From contig NZ_LT629742.1 in assembly GCF_900104895.1 (NCBI RefSeq), positions 2,294,001 to 2,358,000 of the forward strand: DNA of 64,000 nt, read 5' to 3'. Below the pieces are notes generated by a model, which did not search any database, was not told where the DNA came from, and worked only from the letters and a program-made list of their open reading frames with translations. The DNA is from Microterricola viridarii. GTDB taxonomy: Bacteria; Actinomycetota; Actinomycetes; Actinomycetales; Microbacteriaceae. The position numbers were made by a program, and so were the translations under genes. Within the stretch, counting starts at the first letter, position 1, and each line of letters starts with the position of its first letter. Below are positions 27,911 through 36,229 of the stretch, piece by piece.

Positions 27911-29746
27911 TCACCGGGCCGCTTCAGCCTCCGCGCAATTGGGGGTGGCCGGTTCTCCAGAGAAACGATCCTGCGTCCAGGAGAGGAGGTCGCCGATCAG
28001 CGGCGAGCCGGGGCCGACGATGCCCATGTGGTCGAGGCCGGCGTACTCCCGGTACTCCAGCTCCTGCCCGCTCGCGCAGCGCTCGGCGAGGTAGGCGCGT
28101 TGCATGGCCGGGTCGACCAGGGGGTCGGCCCCACCCTGGCCGACGAAGAGCGGGGAGCGGATGTCGCCGCGCGGCGTGTTGGCGCGGAGCCGCTCGCCGA
28201 GCACGCCCTGCGTGGGGTCGCTGCGGAAGATGCTCATGTCCTGGTCGATGGAGAGGGCGGCGAGCACCGAGACGAGCGCGCCCGGCGCGGACAGGCAGCG
28301 GGTCGACATCTCGCGCACGAGCGTGCGGGCAGAGGGCTCGAGGTACTCGGCGCGGGTGACGTCCGGGTAGTGCGCGAAATAGGCCTCGGCGACGAACGAG
28401 GCGAAGACGCTGCCCCCGGTCACGGACGGCAGGTGGTTGACGAGCCCGATGGTGTCGCTGGCCGGGGCGAGGGCGACCACGCCGGCAATGTCGAGCTCCG
28501 GCGCGTAGCTCTCGGCCATCTGCCCGGCCCAGAGGGAGGCGTGCCCGCCCTGGGAGTGGCCCCAGATCGTGGTCCGGCCGCTCAGCGCGATCTCCTCCAT
28601 CTGGCTGGCGGCACGCACGGAGTCCAGCACGGAGCGGCCCTCTCCCCCGCCGACGAGGTAGGGCTGGGCGCCGGCCGTGCCGAGGCCGGCGTAGTCGGTG
28701 GCGATGAGCGACCAGCCCTCGTCGAGGATCTGGTCGAGGGCGGGCAGGGCGCCGGCCCCGATCGGGTCGGCCAGCAGTGACGGCGCGCAGTCCGTGGTGT
28801 AGCCGGTGGTGCCGTGCGCCCAGGCGATCGCATCACGCGGCGCGTCCGTGCCGGTGGCCGAGGTGAGCACAATGCCGCTGGCCAGGGTGGGCGCGCCCGT
28901 GTCCGTTGTCGTCGTGTACAGGATCCGCCAGGCGACGGCCGAGTCGGGGATGCCCCGCTCGAACGGCTCGACGCGCAGCAGCTCGCCCGGCTCGCCGGAG
29001 AGCTCGTGCGGCGCGGTGTAGAAGGCGTCCGAGTGGGCGACGCCCGGCTGGATCGTCCAGGTCAGCGCGCTGGCGCCGAGGGCGAGGATGACGGCGCCGA
29101 TCGCGCCGCCCAGGCGCGCCCAGCGCCGGAGCAGGCTGGGCGCGGCGCCCGCACCATCCGCCGGGCGCTCGCCGAACCAGATCAGCACGGCCGACCAGAT
29201 GGTGGCCGTTCCGAAGATGACGGTGCGCGCGCCGAACAGCACGGCGACGACGAGCAGGGTGACGTCCGGCCAGAACAGGGCGAGCACGCCGAATGCGATG
29301 TCGGCGAGGCCGAACAGCAGTGCTGCGGCGCGCTGGTCGGCGCTGCCGCGCATGACGCCGGCGGTGCTCACCACGCCGGTGGCGAAGAGCACGACGGCCA
29401 GGAACACCGGCAGCACGTCGATGGCGAGCCCGAGCCAGACCAGGACGATGAGGCCGGCGGCGATCCAGGCGGCGCCGAGCAGGCGGGTCAGCCGGGGCGT
29501 GGCCTCCCGGCCGGCGGTGAGCAGGTCGGCGAGGCCGGAGACGATGAAGCTCAGGCCGACGTACACTCCGAGCGTCGCCAGCGAGCTGAGCGGGCGCAGG
29601 ATGATGAGCGCGCCGAACACGACGCAGGCGAGGCCGACGAGCAGCAGCACCCACCACGGGGCGCGGGCGACGAGGCGCGGGAGCGCCCTCGTGCGGTCGG
29701 CGCGAAGGGGGGTTTCGGGGAGAATCTGTGGTTCGCTGTGTTGCAC
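27911..29746 (-). CDS. HdeD-like membrane domain fused to a secretory-lipase-type hydrolase
   Basis: 611 residues in two parts. Residues 30-230 hold about seven hydrophobic helices in HdeD/DUF308 style (LLLVGLACVVFGALIILRP, VGLSFIVSGLADLLTAG). Residues 240-600 are an alpha/beta hydrolase like the LIP secretory lipases: AWAHGTTGYTTDCAPSL (oxyanion region), nucleophile in TIWGHSQGGHASLWA near residue 395, FVGQGGADPLVDPAMQ (acid) and YAGLDHMGIVG (His). The catalytic part presumably faces outside, tethered by the membrane domain. The substrate is unknown, with lipids or esters most likely. It is unusual in joining the two families in one chain. Confidence 0.85.
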   Translation of the reverse strand: MQHSEPQILPETPLRADRTRALPRLVARAPWWVLLLVGLACVVFGALIILRPLSSLATLGVYVGLSFIVSGLADLLTAGREATPRLTRLLGAAWIAAGLIVLVWLGLAIDVLPVFLAVVLFATGVVSTAGVMRGSADQRAAALLFGLADIAFGVLALFWPDVTLLVVAVLFGARTVIFGTATIWSAVLIWFGERPADGAGAAPSLLRRWARLGGAIGAVILALGASALTWTIQPGVAHSDAFYTAPHELSGEPGELLRVEPFERGIPDSAVAWRILYTTTTDTGAPTLASGIVLTSATGTDAPRDAIAWAHGTTGYTTDCAPSLLADPIGAGALPALDQILDEGWSLIATDYAGLGTAGAQPYLVGGGEGRSVLDSVRAASQMEEIALSGRTTIWGHSQGGHASLWAGQMAESYAPELDIAGVVALAPASDTIGLVNHLPSVTGGSVFASFVAEAYFAHYPDVTRAEYLEPSARTLVREMSTRCLSAPGALVSVLAALSIDQDMSIFRSDPTQGVLGERLRANTPRGDIRSPLFVGQGGADPLVDPAMQRAYLAERCASGQELEYREYAGLDHMGIVGPGSPLIGDLLSWTQDRFSGEPATPNCAEAEAAR

Positions 29747-29765
29747 TCAGCCATAGTGCCGTATC

Positions 29766-29975
29766 TCAGCGGGTCTTGCTCCGCCACTCCCGCCACACCA
29801 ACCAGACGATGATGACATCCAGCAGGAGCAACAGCCCGGCCCCGTGTTCGACGAGTCGGTCGGTGGCCGAGTCGCTGTCGGGCGTGTTGCCAGGGCGGCG
29901 GTGAGGCCGAAGCGGAAGCCCAGCTCGCGCGCCCGTCCGGCCCGCTCGGCATCCCCGGCGCCATGCCGGCCGCAC
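29766..29975 (-). CDS. Doubtful small protein with one membrane helix
   Basis: A 69-residue frame whose last part reads as a membrane anchor (GAGLLLLLDVIIVWLVW, then REWRSKTR). The first half is Arg/Pro-rich and looks like out-of-frame sequence, so the real gene, if any, is shorter or frameshifted. It lies in the gap between the lipase fusion and the gene at 30033. I would not rely on it. Confidence 0.2.
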   Translation of the reverse strand: MRPAWRRGCRAGRTGARAGLPLRPHRRPGNTPDSDSATDRLVEHGAGLLLLLDVIIVWLVWREWRSKTR

Positions 29976-30032
29976 CGGAGTCTGCTTAACTTGGAGGCGA
30001 ACGGCCGATCTCCCGGCCGTGGAGGGAGAACC

Positions 30033-30383
30033 ATGATTTCCAGCGACACCACCGAGGCGCTGGTCGCCGCTCTGCGCGGCACCGGCGGGCGCACCATCCC
30101 CGAGGTGCTCGCCGTGCTGGCCTCCCTCGGCGTGGACGTCGAGGGAGAGAACGCCATGCTGTTCGGGGAGTACGTGGTGGCGTGGTTGGGCATGAGCGCG
30201 GATGCCACGGCAGCCCTCAACGCGCTCGTCGCGGACGAGCGCGTTGAGGTGCTGCCGAGCAGCGAGGCCGCCTACCTCGCCGTCGGCTACGAGGCCCCGT
30301 TCCCCGCGATCACCGCCGCGGAGCTGTCACAGCGGTTCGATGAGCCGCGTTGGCTGCCGACCGAGCTCATCGTGCGACGCTAG
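30033..30383 (+). CDS. Unknown 116-residue protein
   Basis: ATG at 30033 follows a clear ribosome site (GGAGGGAGAACC). The product is mostly helical and acidic (TIPEVLAVLASLGVDVEG, LNALVADERVEVLPSSEAAY) with no membrane segment, Cys motif or recognised domain. A short hairpin (30001-30020) sits just before the ribosome site and might affect translation. Its stop overlaps the stop of the convergent SDR gene by 4 nt. I cannot assign a function. Confidence 0.7.
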   Translation: MISSDTTEALVAALRGTGGRTIPEVLAVLASLGVDVEGENAMLFGEYVVAWLGMSADATAALNALVADERVEVLPSSEAAYLAVGYEAPFPAITAAELSQRFDEPRWLPTELIVRR

Positions 30384-31165
30384 CTCCAGATGTCGTCGCC
30401 GCGAATGCTGGCATCCGCACCGCCGTCGACGTAGATGGTCTGGCCGGTGACGTGCGTGTTCTCCTCGCTGGTGAGCCAGGCGAGCAGGCCGGCGATGACG
30501 ACCGGCTCCGAGTGGTAGTTGAGCGGCATCGGCACGTTGGCGTCGACCATCGCGACACTCTCCGGCGTCTCCAGCAGCATCTTGGTCATGGCGGTGAGCA
30601 CCGTGCCGGGGGCGACGGCGTTGAGCGGGATGTGCGCGCCGGCCCAGGTCGGGGTGATCGACTCCCGGCGCACCCAGCGGCTGACCGCGCGCTTGCTGGA
30701 CGGGTAGTTGAGGTACCCGATCTTCGGGCCCTGGTCGGCGAGGGCGCCGCCCACCTCGAGGGCCTTCGCCTCGTCGCCGGAGAGCAGGGCGTCGACGAGC
30801 TCGACCGAGTTCGGCTGCAGGGTGGCCATCGAGCTGACCACGGCGGCACGCGGGGCGGCCGACTTCGCGAGGGTCGGGGCCAGCGCCTCGAGGAACTCGG
30901 TCACGCCGAAGTAGTTGACGGCGACGGTCAGCGGGATGGGGGCGGAGATGCCGGCCGCGGCCACGACGGCGTCGATCTGGCCGTCTGCTGCGTCAATGGC
31001 GCCCTGCGCGGCGGCCTGGCGGCCGGCGGGGGTCGACAGGTCTGCGATCACCTCGGCGTCGCGCATGTCGACACCGATCACCCGGAAGCCGCGCTCCCGC
31101 AAAAGCTCGGCCGTGGCGGCGCCGATTCCCGATGCTGAACCTGTTACAACGTATGTGCGTGTCAT
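30380..31165 (-). CDS. Short-chain dehydrogenase/reductase
   Basis: 261 residues with classical SDR features: TGSASGIGAATAELLRERG (NAD(P) loop, TGxxxGIG), VVAAAGIS, SSMATLQPNSVELVD around the catalytic Ser, and YPSSKRAVSRWVRR (Tyr-xxx-Lys). An acidic residue follows strand 2 (VIGVDMRDAEV), favouring NAD(H). It resembles 3-alpha-hydroxysteroid dehydrogenase/carbonyl reductases, but the substrate cannot be fixed. It is transcribed alone, with the response regulator gene downstream of a gap on the same strand. Confidence 0.9.
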   Translation of the reverse strand: MTRTYVVTGSASGIGAATAELLRERGFRVIGVDMRDAEVIADLSTPAGRQAAAQGAIDAADGQIDAVVAAAGISAPIPLTVAVNYFGVTEFLEALAPTLAKSAAPRAAVVSSMATLQPNSVELVDALLSGDEAKALEVGGALADQGPKIGYLNYPSSKRAVSRWVRRESITPTWAGAHIPLNAVAPGTVLTAMTKMLLETPESVAMVDANVPMPLNYHSEPVVIAGLLAWLTSEENTHVTGQTIYVDGGADASIRGDDIWS

Positions 31166-31272
31166 GCGGCAAAACTACGACCGAATGCTGAGAGCCGCTA
31201 TCGGTCGATGCTGCTACAAATTGACCTGTGAGGCCTCCGCCGGCGCGGAAATCCGGCACGCGGGCCTGCGGG

Positions 31273-31953
31273 TCAGGCCACCCCGGACCGCGCCACGATG
31301 ACGGCGAGCTGGGTGCGGTTTCGGATCCCCCACTTGGTCTTGATCGCCGAGAGCGCCGATTTGACGGTCGTCTCGGCCACGAAGAACTGGGCGGCGAGCT
31401 CGGCATCGCTCGCTCCGGTGACGAGGGCCCGGGCGAAATCGAGTTCGCGGTCGGTGAGCAGGGAGAGCTTCTCGAGGGCGTCGCGGCGCGCATCGGCGCT
31501 GTGCGAGTCCTGCACCCAGTGGGTGAGCTGGCGCGCGGCCCGCGGCGAGAAGGCGGCGTCGCCGGCCGCGACGTGCCGGACGGCATCGATGATGCGCCGC
31601 GGGTCCTCGTCCTTGAGCAGGAATCCGACGGCGCCGGCCGCGACGGCCTCCAGCACCTGCCCGTCCTCATCGAAGGCCGTCATCATCAGGACCCGCGGGG
31701 CCCCTGGCTGCCCGTGCGGTACGGAGCGCACCACCGCCACGCCGTCCATCCCCGGCATCCGCACGTCACAGAGAATGACGTCTGGCGTCAGGCTGCGGAT
31801 CGCGTGTGCCACCTGGTAGCCGTCGCTGCAGCGGCCGACCACCAGGAGGTCATCGGCAGTGCCGAGCAGCGCGGTGATGCCGGCGGCGGCCAGGGCGTCA
31901 TCGTCGACGACGAGAACGCGGGTAGGGCTGGTGGGCTGATCCGAGCGTGGCAC
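31273..31953 (-). CDS. NarL/LuxR-type response regulator
   Basis: 226 residues. The receiver has acidic residues in LVVDDDALAAAG and phosphoacceptor Asp63 in DVILCDVRMPGMDG; Lys is in FLLKDEDPRRI. The C-terminal HTH reads LLTDRELDFARALVTGASDA, then ELAAQFFVAETTVKSALSAI, with KTKWGIRNRTQLAVIV. It is 9 nt downstream of the sensor kinase gene on the same strand and is its likely partner. The regulon is unknown; the divergent lipoprotein gene beyond the kinase is one candidate. Confidence 0.95.
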   Translation of the reverse strand: MPRSDQPTSPTRVLVVDDDALAAAGITALLGTADDLLVVGRCSDGYQVAHAIRSLTPDVILCDVRMPGMDGVAVVRSVPHGQPGAPRVLMMTAFDEDGQVLEAVAAGAVGFLLKDEDPRRIIDAVRHVAAGDAAFSPRAARQLTHWVQDSHSADARRDALEKLSLLTDRELDFARALVTGASDAELAAQFFVAETTVKSALSAIKTKWGIRNRTQLAVIVARSGVA

Positions 31954-31962
31954 CGCGCCAGT

Positions 31963-33237
31963 CTAGCGACGGTGCCACGGCAGCCAGGCGACGACCGCGA
32001 AGGCGCCTTCGGGCGTCGGGCCGGCCTCGAACGCACCCCCGACGATGGCCACGCGTTCGCGCATGCCGATCAGCCCGTTGCCGCCGCCGGTTGAGGCCGG
32101 CGCTGTCTCGGGCATCAGCCAGTTGGCGGTGCGGAGGGTGAGGCCCGTCTCCGGCCCGCCGCGCAGGTCGATCGAGAGCGAGGCCCCCGGCGCGTGGCGA
32201 CGCACGTTCGAGATGGCCTCCTGCACGATCCGGTAGCAGGCGTGCGCGACCTCCGGGTCGCAGGATGCCGCGTCCGAGACGAACAGCTGAGTGCGGATGT
32301 CGGTGCCCTCCGTAGTCGCCGCGTCGACGAGGGTGCCGATATCGAGCAGTCCGTTTCTGGCACCCATCCGCAGCTCCGGGTTGCGCAGCACGCGGACGAC
32401 GTTGCGGAGGTCGTCCAAGGAGTGCTGGGCCGACTCCCGCACCGCCCGCGCCGCGGCGGAGGCCTTGTCGTCGGCGTCGCCCACCTGGAGTTCGAGGGCG
32501 CCGGCGTGCAGGGAGACGGAGCTCAGGCGGGCGGCCAGCGTGTCGTGGAGCTCACGGGCGATCCCCTGCCGCTCGCGTTCGATCGACACCTCCTGGTGCA
32601 GCGCGGCGATGTTGCGGGCGGCGGTCACATTGCCCAGCTGCGCCGCATCCCGCTCGGCCCGCACCTGCCGGGAGAAGCCGAATGCCGCGAACGGGGCGAC
32701 GGCCAGGGCGGCGACAACAGGGACCACCCAGAACAGGGCGTGCCTGGCCGGGGTGCCCGCTTCACTCCCGCCCACGAACAGCGCGAGGAACGAGGTGCGG
32801 GAGCCGACATCCCAGTAGAAGGAGACCATCGTTGCGGCATACGTCGCCCCGACCAGCGCCCAGCGCACCCGGCCGCTCCGGGCGGCGGTCACAGCGGCCA
32901 GCGCGATGAGAGCCGGAAGCGGCGTGGTCGGGATGATCAGCGTGAGGGCCGTCGCGAGGCCGGAAACCACGGTGGGAATGCGATGCCGCCAGACGAGCAG
33001 CACGCTCACCGCGAGCATCGGGAACGCCCCGACCATCGCCAGCACCTGCACGGGCGGCGCGAACGTGCTCTCGCCGGCACCGTGGGTGCCGGCCGCGGCC
33101 AAGGCCATGAACGCGCACAGCACGGCGAGGGCGATCGACCCGACGAGCGACCAGGCTCGGCGGGCACGAGAGGGCTGCACGGCCGGGGTGACGGATGACG
33201 CCCAGCCGCCAGCTTGCAGGGGCGGCGCAGCGGTCAT
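31963..33237 (-). CDS. Sensor histidine kinase of the HisKA_3 (NarX/DesK-like) family
   Basis: 424 residues from the ATG at 33237 (MTAAPPLQAGGW); the 24-residue upstream extension looks non-coding. Five or six membrane helices occupy residues 30-190 with little outside loop. Dimerisation and phosphotransfer follow with His231 in QGIARELHDTLAARLS, and then an ATPase domain containing CYRIVQEAISNVRRHA and GGGNGLIGMRERVAIVGG. It pairs with the downstream NarL-type regulator. The stimulus is unknown. Confidence 0.94.
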   Translation of the reverse strand: MTAAPPLQAGGWASSVTPAVQPSRARRAWSLVGSIALAVLCAFMALAAAGTHGAGESTFAPPVQVLAMVGAFPMLAVSVLLVWRHRIPTVVSGLATALTLIIPTTPLPALIALAAVTAARSGRVRWALVGATYAATMVSFYWDVGSRTSFLALFVGGSEAGTPARHALFWVVPVVAALAVAPFAAFGFSRQVRAERDAAQLGNVTAARNIAALHQEVSIERERQGIARELHDTLAARLSSVSLHAGALELQVGDADDKASAAARAVRESAQHSLDDLRNVVRVLRNPELRMGARNGLLDIGTLVDAATTEGTDIRTQLFVSDAASCDPEVAHACYRIVQEAISNVRRHAPGASLSIDLRGGPETGLTLRTANWLMPETAPASTGGGNGLIGMRERVAIVGGAFEAGPTPEGAFAVVAWLPWHRR

Positions 33238-33417
33238 GTATCGATCGTATGGGGCAGGACTGACGCTGCCCGACCGTCTTTCGTGCGGATTGCGGGGCAG
33301 GCGTTCCATCCTTTCGGTCGGAGCGCACGGCCGGAAACGGGGTGACGGCCCGGGCCCCGCCAGTGGCGTTCTGGATGTGGCCGATCGGCCCCCTTTCGCA
33401 CCTATCAGGAGGCATCC

Positions 33418-33996
33418 GTGTTCTCACGCTTCATCTACCGTCGTTCCGCACTCGTCGCCGGGGCGGCGTTTGTCGTCACCGCGGCGCTCACCGGTTGCAG
33501 CGCCGGCGCCTCTACCGGCGGCAACTCGACCGTCGGCGACTCGTCCGGCAGTGCCGCCGTCGAGGAGGCGCCGGCAGAGGCCGTGGCGGCGCCGGAGACG
33601 CCGGGACTCAACGTGCCGGTCACCGTCGGCGCCTTCGAGTTCACCGCCCTGTCGGCTGCCGACGCGGGCACCACGGTCGGCGCAGAGCCGTTCACGCAGA
33701 CGGCTCAGGGAACCTACTACCAGCTGGACCTCAAGATCATGAACGTCGGTAACGATTCGCAGACCTTCATCGTGAACTACGTCACGCTTGAGGATGCCGA
33801 GGGCAAGAGCTACGACGCCGACTCCAGCGCCTCCCTGTACGCCGGCGGCGACGCCCAGACGTGGCTGGCTGCGATCAACCCCGGCAATGCCGTGCAGGGC
33901 CCGATCCTGTTCGACATCCCGGCCGGCGTGACGCCGGTGAAGCTGCACGTGAGCGACAACATGTTCACGGACGGCACGGCGATCCAGCTCGGCTAA
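33418..33996 (+). CDS. Lipoprotein with DUF4352-like domain
   Basis: 192 residues from a GTG behind AGGAGGCATCC. The signal peptide (SRFIYRRS, hydrophobic core) ends in lipobox LTGC with Cys27, followed by a Ser/Gly/Thr linker. The mature domain (PVTVGAFEFTALSAADAG, then YYQLDLKIMNVGNDSQTF) has the immunoglobulin-like DUF4352 pattern. It is probably tethered outside the membrane by lipid. It is divergent from the two-component pair across about 180 nt, so regulation by that pair is plausible but unproven. Confidence 0.88.
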   Translation: MFSRFIYRRSALVAGAAFVVTAALTGCSAGASTGGNSTVGDSSGSAAVEEAPAEAVAAPETPGLNVPVTVGAFEFTALSAADAGTTVGAEPFTQTAQGTYYQLDLKIMNVGNDSQTFIVNYVTLEDAEGKSYDADSSASLYAGGDAQTWLAAINPGNAVQGPILFDIPAGVTPVKLHVSDNMFTDGTAIQLG

Positions 33997-34008
33997 CGCC
34001 CACAGCGT

Positions 34009-34038
34009 GACCGGGTCAGCTCCTGCGCTGCCCCGGTC
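34009..34038. terminator. Weak hairpin between convergent genes
   Basis: GACCGGG pairs with CCCGGTC around a 16-nt loop just past the lipoprotein stop and over the stop of the MATE gene. It is a modest candidate terminator for either strand. Confidence 0.3.
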
Positions 34039-35524
34039 AGTGCGTCGGCGTGGAGACCTCGGTGCGGGCGTCGCGATCGGCGAGGCGCTGCACCGGCACC
34101 GCTCCCGTCACCACGGCATCGACACTCATCGAGCCGTCGACCGGGCCGATGATGGCGATCGGCGTGGTCGGGGTCGGGGCCAGCGGCTCGACCGGCATCG
34201 CGGCGAGCCGGCGGCGCTCCCGCAGATACGCCGGGATAAGCAGGGCGATCGCGCCGAACCAGGCGAGCGGGTTGCTCCACACCACACCGGCGAACCCGAA
34301 GAGCGAGCCGAGGACGATGGCCGCCCCGACGCGCATGGCGAGCTCGATGACCCCCGTCAGCGTCGGCACCACGGTGAGGCCGAGGCCCTGCAGCGCACCG
34401 CGCAGCACGAACAGCACACCCAACGAGGTGTACGTGAAGCCGCCGACGGCGAGCATGTATGCGGCATCCGCGACCACCGCGTCGGAGCCGTCGCCGACGA
34501 AGAGGCGCACCATCTGCTCGCCGAACAGGATGAGCAGGGCGCCGACGACGATCGCGGTGCCGATCGCCATCCACACGGCCTGAGCCACCCCGCGCCGGAT
34601 CCGGTCCGGCCGGCGCCCGCCGAGGTTCTGCGCGGCGAACATGGATGCCGCCAGGCCGAGCGAGGAGAGCAGCGCCACCGCGATCGACTCGACGCGGGAG
34701 GCCGTCGTGTACGCGGCCACCGCCTCGGTGCCGAGCCCGTTCAGCGCCACCTGCACGGTGAGCGTTCCGATGGCGATGATCGAGGCCTGGAAACCCATCG
34801 GCAGGCCCACCCGCAGGTGCTCGGCAACCGCGGTCCGCGGCACGCGCCAATCGGCGCGGCGCAGGTGCAGAACGGGCAGCCGTCGGCGGACGTAGTCGAG
34901 GCAGAGCCCGACAGACACCGCCTGCGCGACGACCGTGGCCAGTGCGGCCCCGGCGACACCCCAACCCAGCGGCCCGACCATCAGCACGACGAGGCCGACG
35001 TTCAGCACACAGGCGAGCACCAGGAACAGCAGCGGGGTGCGCGAGTCGCCGATCGCGCGGATGACGGCGGAGAGGAAGTTGAAGAACATCACGGCGGATG
35101 CCCCGAGGAAGCTGACCTGGGTGAACACCGTCGCCTCGTCGAGCAGTTCCTCTGGAGTCTGCAGCAACTGGAGCGCCGGGCCGGCGATGAGCGGCGCCCC
35201 GACAGTCAGCACAATGCTGATGGCGCCGGTGAGCAGCGTGCCCGTCGCGACCGAACGTCGCACGGCGTCGAAGTCTCCCGCGCCGAACGCCTGCGCCGTC
35301 GGGATCGCGAACCCGGAGGTCACACCCCAGGCGAAACCGAGCAGCAGGAACAGCAGGGAGCCGGTCGCTCCGACCGCGGCGAGCGAGTCGACGCCGAGCC
35401 AGCGGCCGACGACGATGGCGTCGGCAACCTGGTAGAGCTGCTGCACGATGTTGCCGATCAGCAACGGAACGGCGAACACGAGAATGACCCGCCAAGGCGC
35501 GCCGGTAGTGAGGGATCTTGACAT
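34037..35524 (-). CDS. MATE family efflux transporter
   Basis: 495 residues from the ATG at 35524 (MSRSLTTGAPWRVILVFAVP). Twelve hydrophobic helices fall in two homologous halves. Typical MATE motifs are PLLIGNIVQQLYQVADAIVV near the start and GLPMGFQASIIAIGTLTVQV at the start of the second half. The family exports drugs or metabolites in exchange for sodium or protons. It is closest in style to the DinF/NorM-like Gram-positive members. The substrate is unknown. It stands alone, with a repeat-rich gap upstream. Confidence 0.93.
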   Translation of the reverse strand: MSRSLTTGAPWRVILVFAVPLLIGNIVQQLYQVADAIVVGRWLGVDSLAAVGATGSLLFLLLGFAWGVTSGFAIPTAQAFGAGDFDAVRRSVATGTLLTGAISIVLTVGAPLIAGPALQLLQTPEELLDEATVFTQVSFLGASAVMFFNFLSAVIRAIGDSRTPLLFLVLACVLNVGLVVLMVGPLGWGVAGAALATVVAQAVSVGLCLDYVRRRLPVLHLRRADWRVPRTAVAEHLRVGLPMGFQASIIAIGTLTVQVALNGLGTEAVAAYTTASRVESIAVALLSSLGLAASMFAAQNLGGRRPDRIRRGVAQAVWMAIGTAIVVGALLILFGEQMVRLFVGDGSDAVVADAAYMLAVGGFTYTSLGVLFVLRGALQGLGLTVVPTLTGVIELAMRVGAAIVLGSLFGFAGVVWSNPLAWFGAIALLIPAYLRERRRLAAMPVEPLAPTPTTPIAIIGPVDGSMSVDAVVTGAVPVQRLADRDARTEVSTPTH

Positions 35525-35740
35525 GGGTACTCGCACAGAAAGTGAGGGCGGTCGGATGGACGGCTCGCGCCGCCCGCAATCCTAGCAATCCGCCTGCCTC
35601 GGAGGCAGTAGCGAACTCGGGAGGAAACTCATCGCCGACCGGGGCGTCCCCGACCACCGTCCGCGTCCCAACAGGATGCCACAGACCGCCGTTTCTCCCG
35701 CGCTGCCGGATGCCGGCGCTGTCGTCCGTTGTCCGCCCCC

Positions 35741-35876
35741 GGGCTTCGGGCGCTGCGCTGCTCCTTCGTCGCGGCGCGGCCCCCTCCAGCCGACGTGCGG
35801 AGGCCAGCCGCCACCACCACCGTTGGTCGAGTAGGCGCGCCAGCGCCGTATCGAGACCCGGCGACCCGACCTCGCC
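35741..35876. repeat. Dispersed intergenic repeat, copy B
   Basis: Second copy of the element at 17506-17692. Segment 35741-35798 closely matches 17506-17563, and 35824-35876 is identical over 53 bp to 17640-17692. The spacer between the two parts is shorter here than in copy A, so it varies in length. It lies between the MATE gene and a tandem repeat array. Confidence 0.85.
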
Positions 35877-35912
35877 AGCCTGCCCTTGCCCCCTCCGCCC
35901 TCTGCCGACCGG

Positions 35913-36071
35913 CCCCTCCCCACGTCGGCAGGACTCCCCTCCCCGCGTCGGCAGAACGCCCGACCCACGTCGGCAGGACTCCCCTCCCCGCGTCGGCAGA
36001 ACGCCCGACCCACGGCGGCAGAATGCCCCGTCCCACGTCGGCTGAACGCCCCTCCCCACGTCGGCTGAGCG
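35913..36071. repeat. Tandem repeat array, seven units of 22-23 bp
   Basis: Seven head-to-tail units share the core CGTCGGC(A/T)GA after a C-rich stretch (for example CCCCTCCCCACGTCGGCAGG). Two unit types alternate to give a 45-bp higher-order repeat: 35936-35980 and 35981-36025 are nearly the same. The array sits in a 705-nt gap without genes, together with dispersed repeat copy B. Several frames stay open through it only because the units lack stops. Confidence 0.85.
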
Positions 36072-36229
36072 AGGAACGAGCGAAGCCCCGGAGCCCACCC
36101 GCAACGCTCGCCCGCGAGGGTCTACCCGAAGGTCACAATCAGGTCACGACGGCAGAAGTTGTCCACATTTGCCCTGATTTGGGCCCATTTTCGCCTCGCA
36201 GTGTCAGAGGTCGGTGAGACGCTTCAGTC

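Noticed and set aside
35582-36068. Possible repeat-containing proteins in several frames
   Set aside because: Frames are open because the repeat unit lacks stops; no ribosome site or stable reading frame preference.
35913-36071. Possible CRISPR array
   Set aside because: Units are contiguous with no spacers between them and no cas genes are present; it is a plain tandem repeat.
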